Made by a program: the position numbers and the translations under genes. From the NCBI GenBank assembly GCA_945870545.1, contig CAMBTF010000147.1, positions 1 through 5,325 of the forward strand: a stretch of 5,325 nucleotides of DNA. The letters are read 5' to 3'. Below the pieces are notes generated by a model that worked only from the letters and a program-made list of their open reading frames with translations, had not been told where the DNA came from and did no database searches. This DNA is from Akkermansia muciniphila (GTDB taxonomy: Bacteria; Verrucomicrobiota; Verrucomicrobiia; Verrucomicrobiales; Akkermansiaceae). Below are positions 1 to 5,325 of this stretch, in pieces. Each line of letters begins with the position of its first letter. The stretch's first letter is position 1.

Positions 1-457
1 AAACCTCGCCGGTTTTCGGATCCGTGCGGCGCGGGGAGGCGAGGCTGTAGATCACCAGATCCACTTGGCCGAGGTCTTCCTTTATGGCCGCGATCACCTC
101 GGCCTTCACCTCGTCGGAAAAGGCATCGCCGTTGAAGGACCGCGCGTAAAGCCCTGCGGCCTTCGCCTCGCGCTCGAAGGCGACCGTGTTGTACCAGCCG
201 GCCGTCGCCGTCTTGTCCTCCGTGCCCGGTCTTTCGAAAAACACGCCCACCGTGGCCGCGTTGCAGCCGAATGCGGCCGCGATCCGTGAGGACAGGCCGT
301 AGCCGGTCGATGAGCCGATCACGAGAACCTTCTTCGGCCCGCCGTGGATCGGGCCGCGCCCGTTCACCACCGCGATTTGCTCGGCGACGTGCTTCGCGCA
401 TCCTTCCGGATGGGCTGTGGTGCAAATAAATCCGCGGATTTTCGGTGAGACGATCAT
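1..457 (-). CDS. fabV: Trans-2-enoyl-ACP/CoA reductase FabV, N-terminal part (gene continues off the left edge)
   Basis: FabV reduces the trans-2 double bond of enoyl-ACP (or enoyl-CoA in Ter relatives) with NADH, the last step of each fatty-acid elongation cycle, in the cytoplasm. The 152 residues present match the family from the first residue: [20 protein letters not shown] at 1-20, the [14 protein letters not shown] strand at 35-48, a Rossmann nucleotide loop GSSTGYG at 48-54, an acidic residue after the second strand (GVFFE, E75) as expected for NADH preference, then [13 protein letters not shown] at 78-90, INGDAF-like SFNGDAF at 107-113 and [10 protein letters not shown] at 133-142. The family is about 400 aa, so roughly 60% is missing, including the catalytic Tyr-x8-Lys. 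Start 457 is chosen because family members begin at this MI(I/V)xPKIRGF. No Shine-Dalgarno sequence precedes it. An in-frame ATG at 526 would add 23 residues and has AGGA seven bases upstream. In-frame GTG codons 15 and 16 of that extension also follow a GGAGG at 496-500. The choice between FabV and Ter cannot be made from this part. Confidence 0.95.
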   Translation of the reverse strand, partial: MIVSPKIRGFICTTAHPEGCAKHVAEQIAVVNGRGPIHGGPKKVLVIGSSTGYGLSSRIAAAFGCNAATVGVFFERPGTEDKTATAGWYNTVAFEREAKAAGLYARSFNGDAFSDEVKAEVIAAIKEDLGQVDLVIYSLASPRRTDPKTGEV

Positions 458-532
458 GATGCCGCTGAAACTATCTTCCACCACCCGCCGCGCAACCTCC
501 AAAATCGCCGCGCTCCGAAGTCCCATGTCGGG

Positions 533-547
533 TTCCTACACTAGGGA
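533..547 (+). repeat. Left terminal inverted repeat of the 216-bp element
   Basis: TTCCTACACTAGGGA is an exact reverse complement of 734-748. Read on the minus strand it contains TAG, an in-frame stop bounding the longest possible fabV reading frame, and AGGA seven bases before the ATG at 526. It is therefore placed to act as a ribosome binding site for an extended FabV. Confidence 0.85.
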
Positions 548-560
548 CGAGAAGAATTCG

Positions 561-593
561 AACCACGGATGAACGCGGATAAACGCGGATGAA
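561..593 (+). repeat. Left inner arm: short tandem GAACGCGGAT units
   Basis: AACCACGGAT is followed by GAACGCGGAT and AAACGCGGAT, three near-identical ten-base units ending in CGGAT, then GAAG. The arm is an imperfect inverted copy of 676-708, so it can form a stem as well as a tandem array. Confidence 0.8.
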
Positions 594-675
594 GAGAGAG
601 TAATGAGCCTCTCATCTGTGCCACAGCGCTTTCCTTAACCCCTCGAAATGCCCAAAAACGAATCTGCTACACCAG

Positions 676-708
676 CTTATCCGCGTTCATCCGCGTTCAT
701 CGGTGGTT
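676..708 (-). repeat. Right inner arm: short tandem GAACGCGGAT units, inverted
   Basis: On the minus strand this reads AACCACCGAT, GAACGCGGAT, GAACGCGGAT, AAG. It differs from the left arm at only a few positions (AACCACC versus AACCACG, and G/A exchanges at unit boundaries). The two plus-strand CCGCGTTCAT units at 681-700 are identical. Confidence 0.8.
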
Positions 709-733
709 CTCTTTCTCAATGGGGCAGGTTTTC

Positions 734-748
734 TCCCTAGTGTAGGAA
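734..748 (-). repeat. Right terminal inverted repeat of the 216-bp element
   Basis: TCCCTAGTGTAGGAA is the exact reverse complement of 533-547. It begins 48 bases downstream of the speA stop codon, so a speA transcript would enter the element almost at once. Confidence 0.85.
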
Positions 749-796
749 TCCACTGTTCAACACCCATAAGGCTGATTTCGCCTGGGCATCAATAAC

Positions 797-2761
797 TCAG
801 CTTTCGAAATACGTGTATCCGCCGAGGCCGTCGCGGTAGAGATCCATGATTTCCTTGCGCTCCTTGGGCGAGATGCGGCCATCGTTGACGGCTTTTTCGG
901 CGAAGTTGCGGAATTTCGAGACGAGTTCCTTGGGGTCGAACTCCACGTAGGTGAGCACGTCGGCCACGGTGTCGCCTTCGACCTCGTGGGTATAGACGGG
1001 CTTGCCTTTCTCAAGGTGGACGCCGACGACGTTGGTGTCGCCGAGGAGGTTGTGGAGGTCGCCGAGGGTTTCCTGGTAGGCGCCGACGAGGAAGACGCCG
1101 AGGTAATAGGGTTCGTCCGGCTTGAAATCGTGGAGATGGAGGACTTTCGCAACATCTTCCTTATCGATGAAGCGGTCGATCTTACCATCGCAGTCGCAGG
1201 TGATGTCGGCGATGACGGCGCGGTGCTTGGGACGTTCGCCGAGGCGGTGGATGGGCATGACAGGGAAAAGCTGGTCGATGGCCCAGGAGTCGGGGAGGGA
1301 TTGGAACAGGGAGAAATTCCCGTAGTAGAAATCGGCGAGGCCGAGGGAGAGTTCGACGAGATCCTCGGGCACGTCGTCCATGTCGGAGATCATGTTCGAG
1401 ATGCGGGTGAGGATGTGCCAATACCATGCCTCGGCGAGGCCGCGCTCGCGGAGGGTGGCGGCACCGTAGATGAACATGGCGCGCACCTGGTCGCGGTAAT
1501 AGACGGCGTCGTTGAGGGATTCCTGGAGGTTCTTGCGGCTTAGGGTCTTGTTGACGTGGAACAGGTTGGTGAGGTTCTGCGGGGCTTTTTCCGGCATCAC
1601 CGGCTCCTTGTCGGTGGTCTGCGCGGAGGTCACGTCGAGGATGTTGAAAACGAGGACGGAGTAGTAGGAAACCACCGCGCGGCCGGACTCGGAGATGAGG
1701 TTCGGGTGTTTTACGCCGACCTTGTCGCACTGCTGGGCGATGACCTCGACGATGTCGGTGCAGTATTCCTGGATGGAGTAGTTGCAGGAGGAGGCGAAGT
1801 TCGTGTGGGAGCCGTCGTAGTCCACGGCCATGCCGCCGCCGATGTCGAGCACGCCCATCGGCGCGCCTTCCTTGACGAGATCGCAATACATGCGGACGGC
1901 CTCCGTCGCGCCCTCACGGATCGCGGCGATGTTGGGGATCTGGCTGCCTTGGTGGTAGTGGAGCATTTTCAGGCAAGGCAGGTGGCCGCTGGCCTTCAGG
2001 GAATCGACCACGTCAATCACCTGCGCGGCGTTGAGGCCGAACACGGATTTGTCGCCCGCGGATTCCTGCCAGTGGCCGGAGCCTTTCGTGGAAAGCCGGA
2101 TGCGGATGCCAAGGTTGGGCAGCACGCCGATCAGGCGGGAGCGCTCCAGGATGAGGTCGAGCTCGCTGGGCATTTCCAAAACCAGCATTACCTTGAGCCC
2201 CATTTTCTGGGAGTGGAGGGCGAGGTCGATGAACTCCTCGTCTTTGTAGCCGTTGCAGATGATGTAGGCCTCGGTGTCGTGCATGTGCGCGAGCGCGGCG
2301 ATCAGCTCGGGCTTCGATCCGGCCTCAAGGCCGTAGTGGTATTTTTTCCCGAACTCGGCGATCTCCTCGATCACCTGGCGCTGCTGGTTCACCTTGATCG
2401 GATACACGCCGCGGTATTGGCCGGTGTATTTCGTAACCTTGATCGCCTCGCTGAAAGCCTCGTTGATCTCGGTGATGCGGGAGTGCAGCAGGTCGCGGAA
2501 ACGCAGCAGCACGGGCAGGTGCGTGCCGCGATCGCGCAGGCCATCGATCACATCGTGGAGGGAAACGTGGGCGTCGCCGTGCTTGTCAGCGAGCTTCACG
2601 GTCACGTGTCCGTCATCGTTCACGCCGAAAAATCCATGCCCCCATGTGTCCACGCCGTAGAGCTCCGAGGATTTCTCTGGAGTCCAAGATGGGCGGGGCT
2701 TGGGCTTGGTAGGCTTGGCGGGAAGGGCTGCGGTAGGCGGAATCACGCGCGAAACTGGCAC
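797..2761 (-). CDS. speA: Biosynthetic arginine decarboxylase SpeA (PLP-dependent)
   Basis: The enzyme converts arginine to agmatine and CO2, the entry to putrescine and spermidine by the arginine route, using pyridoxal phosphate. At 654 aa it matches the usual length of about 630-660. Visible motifs in order: GVYPIKVNQQ at 118-127 with the PLP Schiff-base lysine at K123; GLEAGSKPEL at 144-153; MLHYHQGSQI at 266-275; the phosphate-binding glycine loop LDIGGGMAVDYDG at 305-317; SESGRAVVSYYSVLVF at 357-372; and in the C-terminal half DITCDCDGKIDRF at 519-531, carrying the conserved cysteine C522 of this family's TCDSDG motif, then GAYQETLGDLHNLLGD at 560-575. The start is GTG at 2761. An in-frame TGA lies 18 bases upstream and no in-frame ATG precedes conserved sequence, so a GTG start (here or five codons in) is forced. 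No clear Shine-Dalgarno sequence is present; its place holds the GC palindrome CGCCGCGGCG (2761-2770). The first 25 residues are rich in Pro and Lys and look like a poorly conserved tail. No agmatinase or agmatine deiminase gene adjoins it. Confidence 0.97.
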   Translation of the reverse strand: MPVSRVIPPTAALPAKPTKPKPRPSWTPEKSSELYGVDTWGHGFFGVNDDGHVTVKLADKHGDAHVSLHDVIDGLRDRGTHLPVLLRFRDLLHSRITEINEAFSEAIKVTKYTGQYRGVYPIKVNQQRQVIEEIAEFGKKYHYGLEAGSKPELIAALAHMHDTEAYIICNGYKDEEFIDLALHSQKMGLKVMLVLEMPSELDLILERSRLIGVLPNLGIRIRLSTKGSGHWQESAGDKSVFGLNAAQVIDVVDSLKASGHLPCLKMLHYHQGSQIPNIAAIREGATEAVRMYCDLVKEGAPMGVLDIGGGMAVDYDGSHTNFASSCNYSIQEYCTDIVEVIAQQCDKVGVKHPNLISESGRAVVSYYSVLVFNILDVTSAQTTDKEPVMPEKAPQNLTNLFHVNKTLSRKNLQESLNDAVYYRDQVRAMFIYGAATLRERGLAEAWYWHILTRISNMISDMDDVPEDLVELSLGLADFYYGNFSLFQSLPDSWAIDQLFPVMPIHRLGERPKHRAVIADITCDCDGKIDRFIDKEDVAKVLHLHDFKPDEPYYLGVFLVGAYQETLGDLHNLLGDTNVVGVHLEKGKPVYTHEVEGDTVADVLTYVEFDPKELVSKFRNFAEKAVNDGRISPKERKEIMDLYRDGLGGYTYFES

Positions 2762-2805
2762 GCCGCGGCGGAAGTTTCAATGGGATTCAAGCACGTGATC
2801 AGGCG

Positions 2806-2899
2806 ATAACGCTCGCGGAGGACGCAAGAAACCAAAGAGAAAGAATTAGCCACCGGCGGAAGAAGATGAAGTGGGCAGAGGTCACGAAGGAGGGAATGC
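2806..2899. repeat. Purine-rich, possibly repeat-derived stretch in the speA leader
   Basis: The plus strand here is strikingly purine-rich and made of variations on GGACGCAAGAA, AAAGAGAAAGAATTAGCCACC, GAAGAAGATGAAG and GGTCACGAAGGAGG. GAGAAAGA followed closely by CCACCG (2837-2855) also occurs in the right half of the 533-748 element when read on the minus strand. This looks like a degraded member of the dispersed purine-rich intergenic repeats I associate with Verrucomicrobiota. That is inference from resemblance only. It lies in the untranslated leader of speA. Confidence 0.3.
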
Positions 2900-2943
2900 C
2901 TGCTGCATCCCAGTTTCCCCATCCAACAGAATTCAGCGAATAA

Positions 2944-2958
2944 AAAAGCCAGGCTTTT
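2944..2958. promoter_or_regulatory. 15-bp perfect palindrome in the speA/sigma divergent spacer
   Basis: AAAAGCC-A-GGCTTTT is perfectly symmetrical around one central base. It could be a dimer-binding operator. On the minus strand it could also be a small stem followed by a short T run, GGCTTTTTTATT, which resembles a weak intrinsic terminator or attenuator within the speA leader. The stem is short with a tiny loop, so an operator seems at least as likely. A second inverted pair, CTTTTC (2954-2959) and GAAAAG (2970-2975), overlaps it. Confidence 0.35.
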
Positions 2959-2963
2959 CCAAA

Positions 2964-2992
2964 ATCATAGAAAAGTTTCATATGTCGGAAAA
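2964..2992 (-). promoter_or_regulatory. Weak candidate housekeeping promoter for speA
   Basis: On the minus strand TATGAT (2969-2964) matches five of six bases of the -10 consensus. Seventeen bases upstream lies TTTTCC (2992-2987), a poor -35. Transcription would begin near 2957, at the 2944-2958 palindrome, giving a leader of about 195 bases. I found no better speA promoter, and none I trust for the divergent sigma gene. Confidence 0.25.
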
Positions 2993-3057
2993 AATCAGAC
3001 AGGTTTCCGGTTGCGGCGCGTCTTTCCCAGCGAACCCGTTACTTTCATCCTTTCTCC

Positions 3058-3561
3058 ATGAACAAACCCGAACTGGAAAGAATCTACGATGCCCATGCGT
3101 CGGGTTTGTTCCATTATCTGGTCACGTTCACGAAGAACGAGGCCGATGCGCGGGATCTTCTGCAGGAGCTTTTCATCAAGCTCGCCCGCGGAACGCCACA
3201 GGAGATGAGGAGCGAAAAAGCCTTTCTCTACCGGCTGGCGCACAACCTCGCGATCGACTGGATGCGGCGGCGCAAGACGCGCTGGGACAGCGAGGAGCGT
3301 CTGCTGAGAGAAGTGGAGGATGGATTACAAACATTACCCGATCCCGACGCGCTGGCTCTGGCACGTTGCTTCGCGCAGGCCATGAAATCACTGCCGGCCG
3401 AACAGCGCACGATCGTGCAGCTCAAGCTGTGGGATGGTCTCACCTTCGAGGAAATCGCAGAAGCACAGAAAATTCCGCTCAATACGGCGGCGAGCCGCTA
3501 CCGCTACGGATTAGACAAACTCAGGACGCTGCTGCGTCCTATCTACGAGGAACTGCAATGA
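3058..3561 (+). CDS. RNA polymerase sigma factor, ECF (sigma-70 group 4) family
   Basis: This 167-aa protein has the minimal two-domain ECF layout. Region 2 spans about residues 8-72: IYDAHASGLFHYLVTFTKNE, then ADARDLLQELFIKLARG at 29-45 (the DxxQExF-type core-polymerase contact) and FLYRLAHNLAIDWMRRRK at 56-73 (the -10 recognition helix ending in a basic cluster). A linker at about 74-105 follows. Region 4 spans 108-163: AMKSLPAEQRTIVQLKLWDGLTFEEIAEAQKIPLNTAASRYRYGLDKLR is a clear helix-turn-helix for -35 recognition, broken here only for description (GLTFEEIAEA at 127-136, LNTAASRYRYGLDKL at 141-155). No extra C-terminal domain is present. The start at 3058 fits family length, although the preceding bases are pyrimidine-rich with no Shine-Dalgarno sequence. 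The stop overlaps the next start (ATGA, 3558-3561), which implies cotranscription and coupled translation with a membrane protein that probably controls it. Target promoters and ECF subgroup cannot be told from sequence alone. Confidence 0.93.
   Translation: MNKPELERIYDAHASGLFHYLVTFTKNEADARDLLQELFIKLARGTPQEMRSEKAFLYRLAHNLAIDWMRRRKTRWDSEERLLREVEDGLQTLPDPDALALARCFAQAMKSLPAEQRTIVQLKLWDGLTFEEIAEAQKIPLNTAASRYRYGLDKLRTLLRPIYEELQ
3547..3550 (+). promoter_or_regulatory. Ribosome binding site of the small membrane protein, inside the sigma gene
   Basis: GAGG sits seven bases before the ATG at 3558. It is the clearest Shine-Dalgarno match among the plus-strand genes here and supports the start that overlaps the sigma stop. 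Confidence 0.6.
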
Positions 3562-3911
3562 ACGAAAACGATATTGAAAGCCAACTGTGCGCACTCACCC
3601 GCGCGTTGCATCGTCCGGATCCGACTCCCGCATGGAAGGCGGAAATCCTTTCCCGTGCGCTTCGGGAAGCGTCCGTGATTCCATTCAAGCGCAACCTTCC
3701 ACCGCGCTGGCTGATGGGCGGCTGGGCGGCTGCATGGACGGCGATCATCGCCATGAATTTTTTCACGCCGCGCGACGGCGCATCAGATGACTGGGCGAAC
3801 CGTTCGGAAAACCCATCGCCATCCATGGCCACGCCGTCGCGTGAAGACCTGTCTGCGCTCATGACTTTCAATCAACGACAATACCAATACCTCAACCTCG
3901 AACTCCCATGA
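3558..3911 (+). CDS. Small single-pass membrane protein, putative anti-sigma factor
   Basis: The product is 117 aa. Residues 1-50 are soluble and charged, with a likely helical stretch (DIESQLCALTRALHRP at 5-20, then DPTPAWKAEILSRALREAS at 21-39). Residues 51-69 (WLMGGWAAAWTAIIAMNFF) form one membrane helix after the basic run KRNLPPR, so the N-terminus should face the cytoplasm. Residues 70-117 are a short polar tail ending in FNQRQYQYLNLELP. Gene position directly after an ECF sigma factor with ATGA overlap, plus the cytosolic N-terminus and single helix, fit an anti-sigma factor that holds the sigma factor at the membrane. No HxxxCxxC zinc anti-sigma motif is present; the lone cysteine is C11. 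The role is therefore inferred from context and topology. The same reading frame is open further upstream inside the sigma gene, but GAGG spacing and the ATGA overlap favour this start. Its own stop overlaps the next ATG (3908-3911). Confidence 0.85.
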   Translation: MNENDIESQLCALTRALHRPDPTPAWKAEILSRALREASVIPFKRNLPPRWLMGGWAAAWTAIIAMNFFTPRDGASDDWANRSENPSPSMATPSREDLSALMTFNQRQYQYLNLELP

Positions 3912-5325
3912 TGAACATACTCAAACGTTGCTGGCAAAACCGCTGGACTCGCCGCTTTGCCTGGTCGGCGATCTCGCTCGTCACCTTGTATCTGTTGCTT
4001 TGCGCCTGGCTTAACTGGAGTTGGGGGCGACAATGGACCGAGACCGCCCAGATGTTGGAAGCGGAGGGCGAAACACTCGATTTCCTCACGTTGGCCGCTG
4101 ATCCGGTTCCGGATGCGGAGAATTTCTGTGCGATTCCCCTGCTGAAAGACCTGAGTCTCGTGGTGGACAACGATACCACCAAGGGTGGGCCTGCCGCGAG
4201 ACGAGAGAGGCTAGGAGCAATCAAGCTTCCTTACGACCAAGGCGGCAAACAACGCTCCTTATTCCCGAATGTGGCACTTGGAAAAGCCGTCGATCTGAAA
4301 GCCTGGGCCGACTTTTTGCGCGAGGATGGCACGCTGCCTATGCCTGCGGATTCTGGAAACGCCGCGCGGGATCTTCTCGCCGGGTTGTCGAAATATGACC
4401 CTATCGTGCAAGAACTCACCGCCGGCCTCAAGCGTCCGCATGCCAGGTGGACGCCGGAGTGGAAGACCCGCGAGCTTCCTGAGTGGCTAATTGGTATCGA
4501 GTGTCCACACCTGTTAATAAGCAGAAAACTAGGCGAAGCTCTCGCTCTTCGCTCCACAGCGGCCGCGCGTGCGGGCGAGCCGAACCAGGCACATGAGGAG
4601 GTCTTGGTCATGACACGCATCGCTCATGCGACCATGAACGAGTCATTCCTCGTCGGGCTGCTCGTTGGAGCGCTGAATACTCAAATGATTGCCAGCAGCA
4701 CCTGGGAGTTGTGCGATTCCCAATCGGGGACGGCTCAGGATTTCGCCAGACTGGAGTCCGCTCTAACGGCACTCGATTTCCATCGCGCCGCCCTCCATGC
4801 GTTTCGCATGGATATGGTGGTCAATGTGAACTCGGTGCAATACATAGAGCGAAATCCTAACTCATGGGAGTTCATTGGTAATTCCGCAGAATTGTCCATT
4901 GCGATGCGCTTTCTTCCGCGGGGGTTTTATGATGCAACCGCCTCCGTGGTCGCCGAAAGCGAATTTAAACACTTCATCAAGCCGCTGAGGGATCACGGGT
5001 GGAAGGAAGCGCTTAAAGCATCGGTTGAGTATGAAAATTGGCAGATGGAAATGGAAAACAGGTTCTGGTCACATCCCCACTACTTCATGGCTTCAAATCT
5101 CATCGGCAGTTATACTTCCGTGATCCGGAACTCGATCTACACCCAGTCCCTCGCGAATCAAGCCGTCATCGCCTGTGCGCTGGAAAGACACCGGATTGAA
5201 AACGGTTCCTATCCCGATTCACTCGACCCGCTGAAGCTCACGGATGGCAAACCCTTGCCGCTCGATATAATGAGCGACAAGCCGATGGGCTACCGCAAGA
5301 CACCAGACGGGAAATATGCGCTCTG
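3908..5325 (+). CDS. Large membrane-anchored protein of unknown function, third gene of the sigma operon (continues off the right edge)
   Basis: The frame is open from ATG 3908 to the window end: 472 codons and no stop. A start at the adjacent ATG 3911 is equally possible. After a basic N-terminus (KRCWQNRWTRR, 6-16) comes one hydrophobic segment at about 18-36 (AWSAISLVTLYLLLCAWLN), so the bulk should lie in the periplasm or envelope. ENFCAIPLLKDL at 71-82 and a long, mostly helical middle with no catalytic motif I know follow. The end of the visible part, AVIACALERHRIENGSYPDS at 419-438, then LPLDIMSDKPMGYRKTPDGKYAL at 450-472 (described by position), follows the pattern 'helix, NGxYPDSL, PLDxxSDKPxxYR' seen at the C-termini of type II pseudopilins and of many long hypothetical proteins of Planctomycetota and Verrucomicrobiota. 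It lacks a prepilin peptidase site. Only a few dozen residues are probably missing. Coupling to the sigma pair (ATGA, 3908-3911) suggests a signal sensor or envelope effector. A rare-codon cluster (TTA ATA .. AGA .. CTA, 4514-4531) is notable against the GC-rich background. Confidence 0.85.
   Translation, partial: MMNILKRCWQNRWTRRFAWSAISLVTLYLLLCAWLNWSWGRQWTETAQMLEAEGETLDFLTLAADPVPDAENFCAIPLLKDLSLVVDNDTTKGGPAARRERLGAIKLPYDQGGKQRSLFPNVALGKAVDLKAWADFLREDGTLPMPADSGNAARDLLAGLSKYDPIVQELTAGLKRPHARWTPEWKTRELPEWLIGIECPHLLISRKLGEALALRSTAAARAGEPNQAHEEVLVMTRIAHATMNESFLVGLLVGALNTQMIASSTWELCDSQSGTAQDFARLESALTALDFHRAALHAFRMDMVVNVNSVQYIERNPNSWEFIGNSAELSIAMRFLPRGFYDATASVVAESEFKHFIKPLRDHGWKEALKASVEYENWQMEMENRFWSHPHYFMASNLIGSYTSVIRNSIYTQSLANQAVIACALERHRIENGSYPDSLDPLKLTDGKPLPLDIMSDKPMGYRKTPDGKYAL

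Larger units (their letters stand above)
533..748. repeat. 216-bp symmetrical intergenic repeat element with 15-bp terminal inverted repeats
   Basis: The element fills most of the 339-bp gap between the end of speA and fabV. Its ends are perfect inverted copies of TTCCTACACTAGGGA (533-547) and TCCCTAGTGTAGGAA (734-748). Inside these lie imperfect inverted arms (561-593 and 676-708) made of GAACGCGGAT units. The centre (about 594-675) has no convincing ORF. The two halves differ in spacing: 13 bases separate terminus and arm on the left, 25 on the right. I see no target-site duplication and no transposase gene. A long imperfect hairpin would form in the speA-to-fabV transcript. The architecture suggests a MITE- or REP-like non-autonomous element, or a dispersed hairpin acting as an mRNA boundary. 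The inner motif resembles intergenic repeats I associate with Verrucomicrobiota, which is recollection and not a search result. Confidence 0.8.

Noticed and set aside
65..289. 74-codon plus-strand ORF opposite fabV
   Set aside because: Antisense to well-conserved FabV sequence.
561..708. CRISPR-like array from the short GAACGCGGAT units
   Set aside because: Units are ten bases, contiguous and inverted between the two arms, with no spacers and no cas genes.
749..796. Possible intrinsic terminator after speA (AGGC/GCCT stem on the minus strand)
   Set aside because: The stem is four base pairs with a bulged extension and no T run follows.
986..1543. 185-codon plus-strand ORF antisense to the speA C-terminal part
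   Set aside because: Same shadow effect; acidic, repetitive translation without domain features.
1556..2809. 417-codon plus-strand ORF antisense to speA
   Set aside because: Its codons mirror the third-position GC bias of speA, the translation is low-complexity (Val, Asp, Gly, His rich) and resembles no family. speA motifs on the other strand are unmistakable.
2799..2981. 60-codon minus-strand ORF in the divergent spacer, with a hydrophobic C-terminal half
   Set aside because: It lies over the purine-rich repeat-like tract, whose pyrimidine complement naturally encodes Phe, Leu and Ser. No ribosome binding site and no recognisable features.
3001..3025. CGTC (3019-3022) as a -10 element of an autoregulated ECF promoter
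   Set aside because: No GGAAC-like -35 lies at 16-17 bases; the nearest GGAA (2987-2990) is 28 bases away.
2871..3557. Open plus-strand frame running through the sigma gene into the small membrane protein
   Set aside because: The frame is stop-free but its translation across the sigma gene is Arg/Ala/Gly-rich shadow sequence. The ATGA overlap and GAGG place the real start at 3558.
4231..4620. 129-codon minus-strand ORF opposite the large membrane protein
   Set aside because: Shadow of an uninterrupted 472-codon frame that is coupled to its upstream gene; Ser/Arg-rich translation with no domain.

Overview
The window looks like chromosomal DNA of a GC-rich Gram-negative bacterium, most likely from the Verrucomicrobiota or a PVC-group relative. 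This placement is inference. It rests on three things: a FabV-type enoyl reductase beside a full-length SpeA-type arginine decarboxylase; an ECF sigma factor followed by a small one-helix membrane protein and a large one-helix protein of a type I associate with Verrucomicrobiota and Planctomycetota; and intergenic repeats built on AACCACGGATGAACGCGGAT. Several starts lack a clear Shine-Dalgarno sequence.

Left part (1-796, minus strand). Positions 1-457 hold the N-terminal 152 codons of fabV, the NADH-dependent trans-2-enoyl reductase of fatty-acid synthesis; the gene runs off the left edge. Between fabV and the end of speA (458-796) lies a 216-bp symmetrical element (533-748). It has perfect 15-bp terminal inverted repeats, inner inverted arms made of short GAACGCGGAT repeats, and a non-coding centre. 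Its fabV-side end supplies a possible ribosome binding site for an in-frame upstream fabV start at 526.

Middle (797-2761, minus strand). This is a complete speA of 654 codons with a GTG start. The PLP lysine, the glycine loop and the C-terminal TCDCDG motif are all visible. The product makes agmatine for putrescine/spermidine synthesis. No agmatine-processing gene is in the window.

Divergent spacer (2762-3057). It holds a purine-rich, probably repeat-derived stretch next to speA, a 15-bp palindrome at 2944-2958, and a weak candidate speA promoter that would start transcription at this palindrome.

Right part (3058-5325, plus strand). Three genes are joined by two ATGA overlaps: an ECF sigma factor (167 aa), a 117-aa single-pass membrane protein in the anti-sigma position, and a membrane-anchored protein of at least 472 aa that runs off the right edge. 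The third gene is open from its ATG to the window end. I infer a sigma / membrane regulator / envelope protein module. Its signal and targets are unknown. It is the least described part of the window, but modules of this layout recur in the group, so I do not claim a wholly new system.
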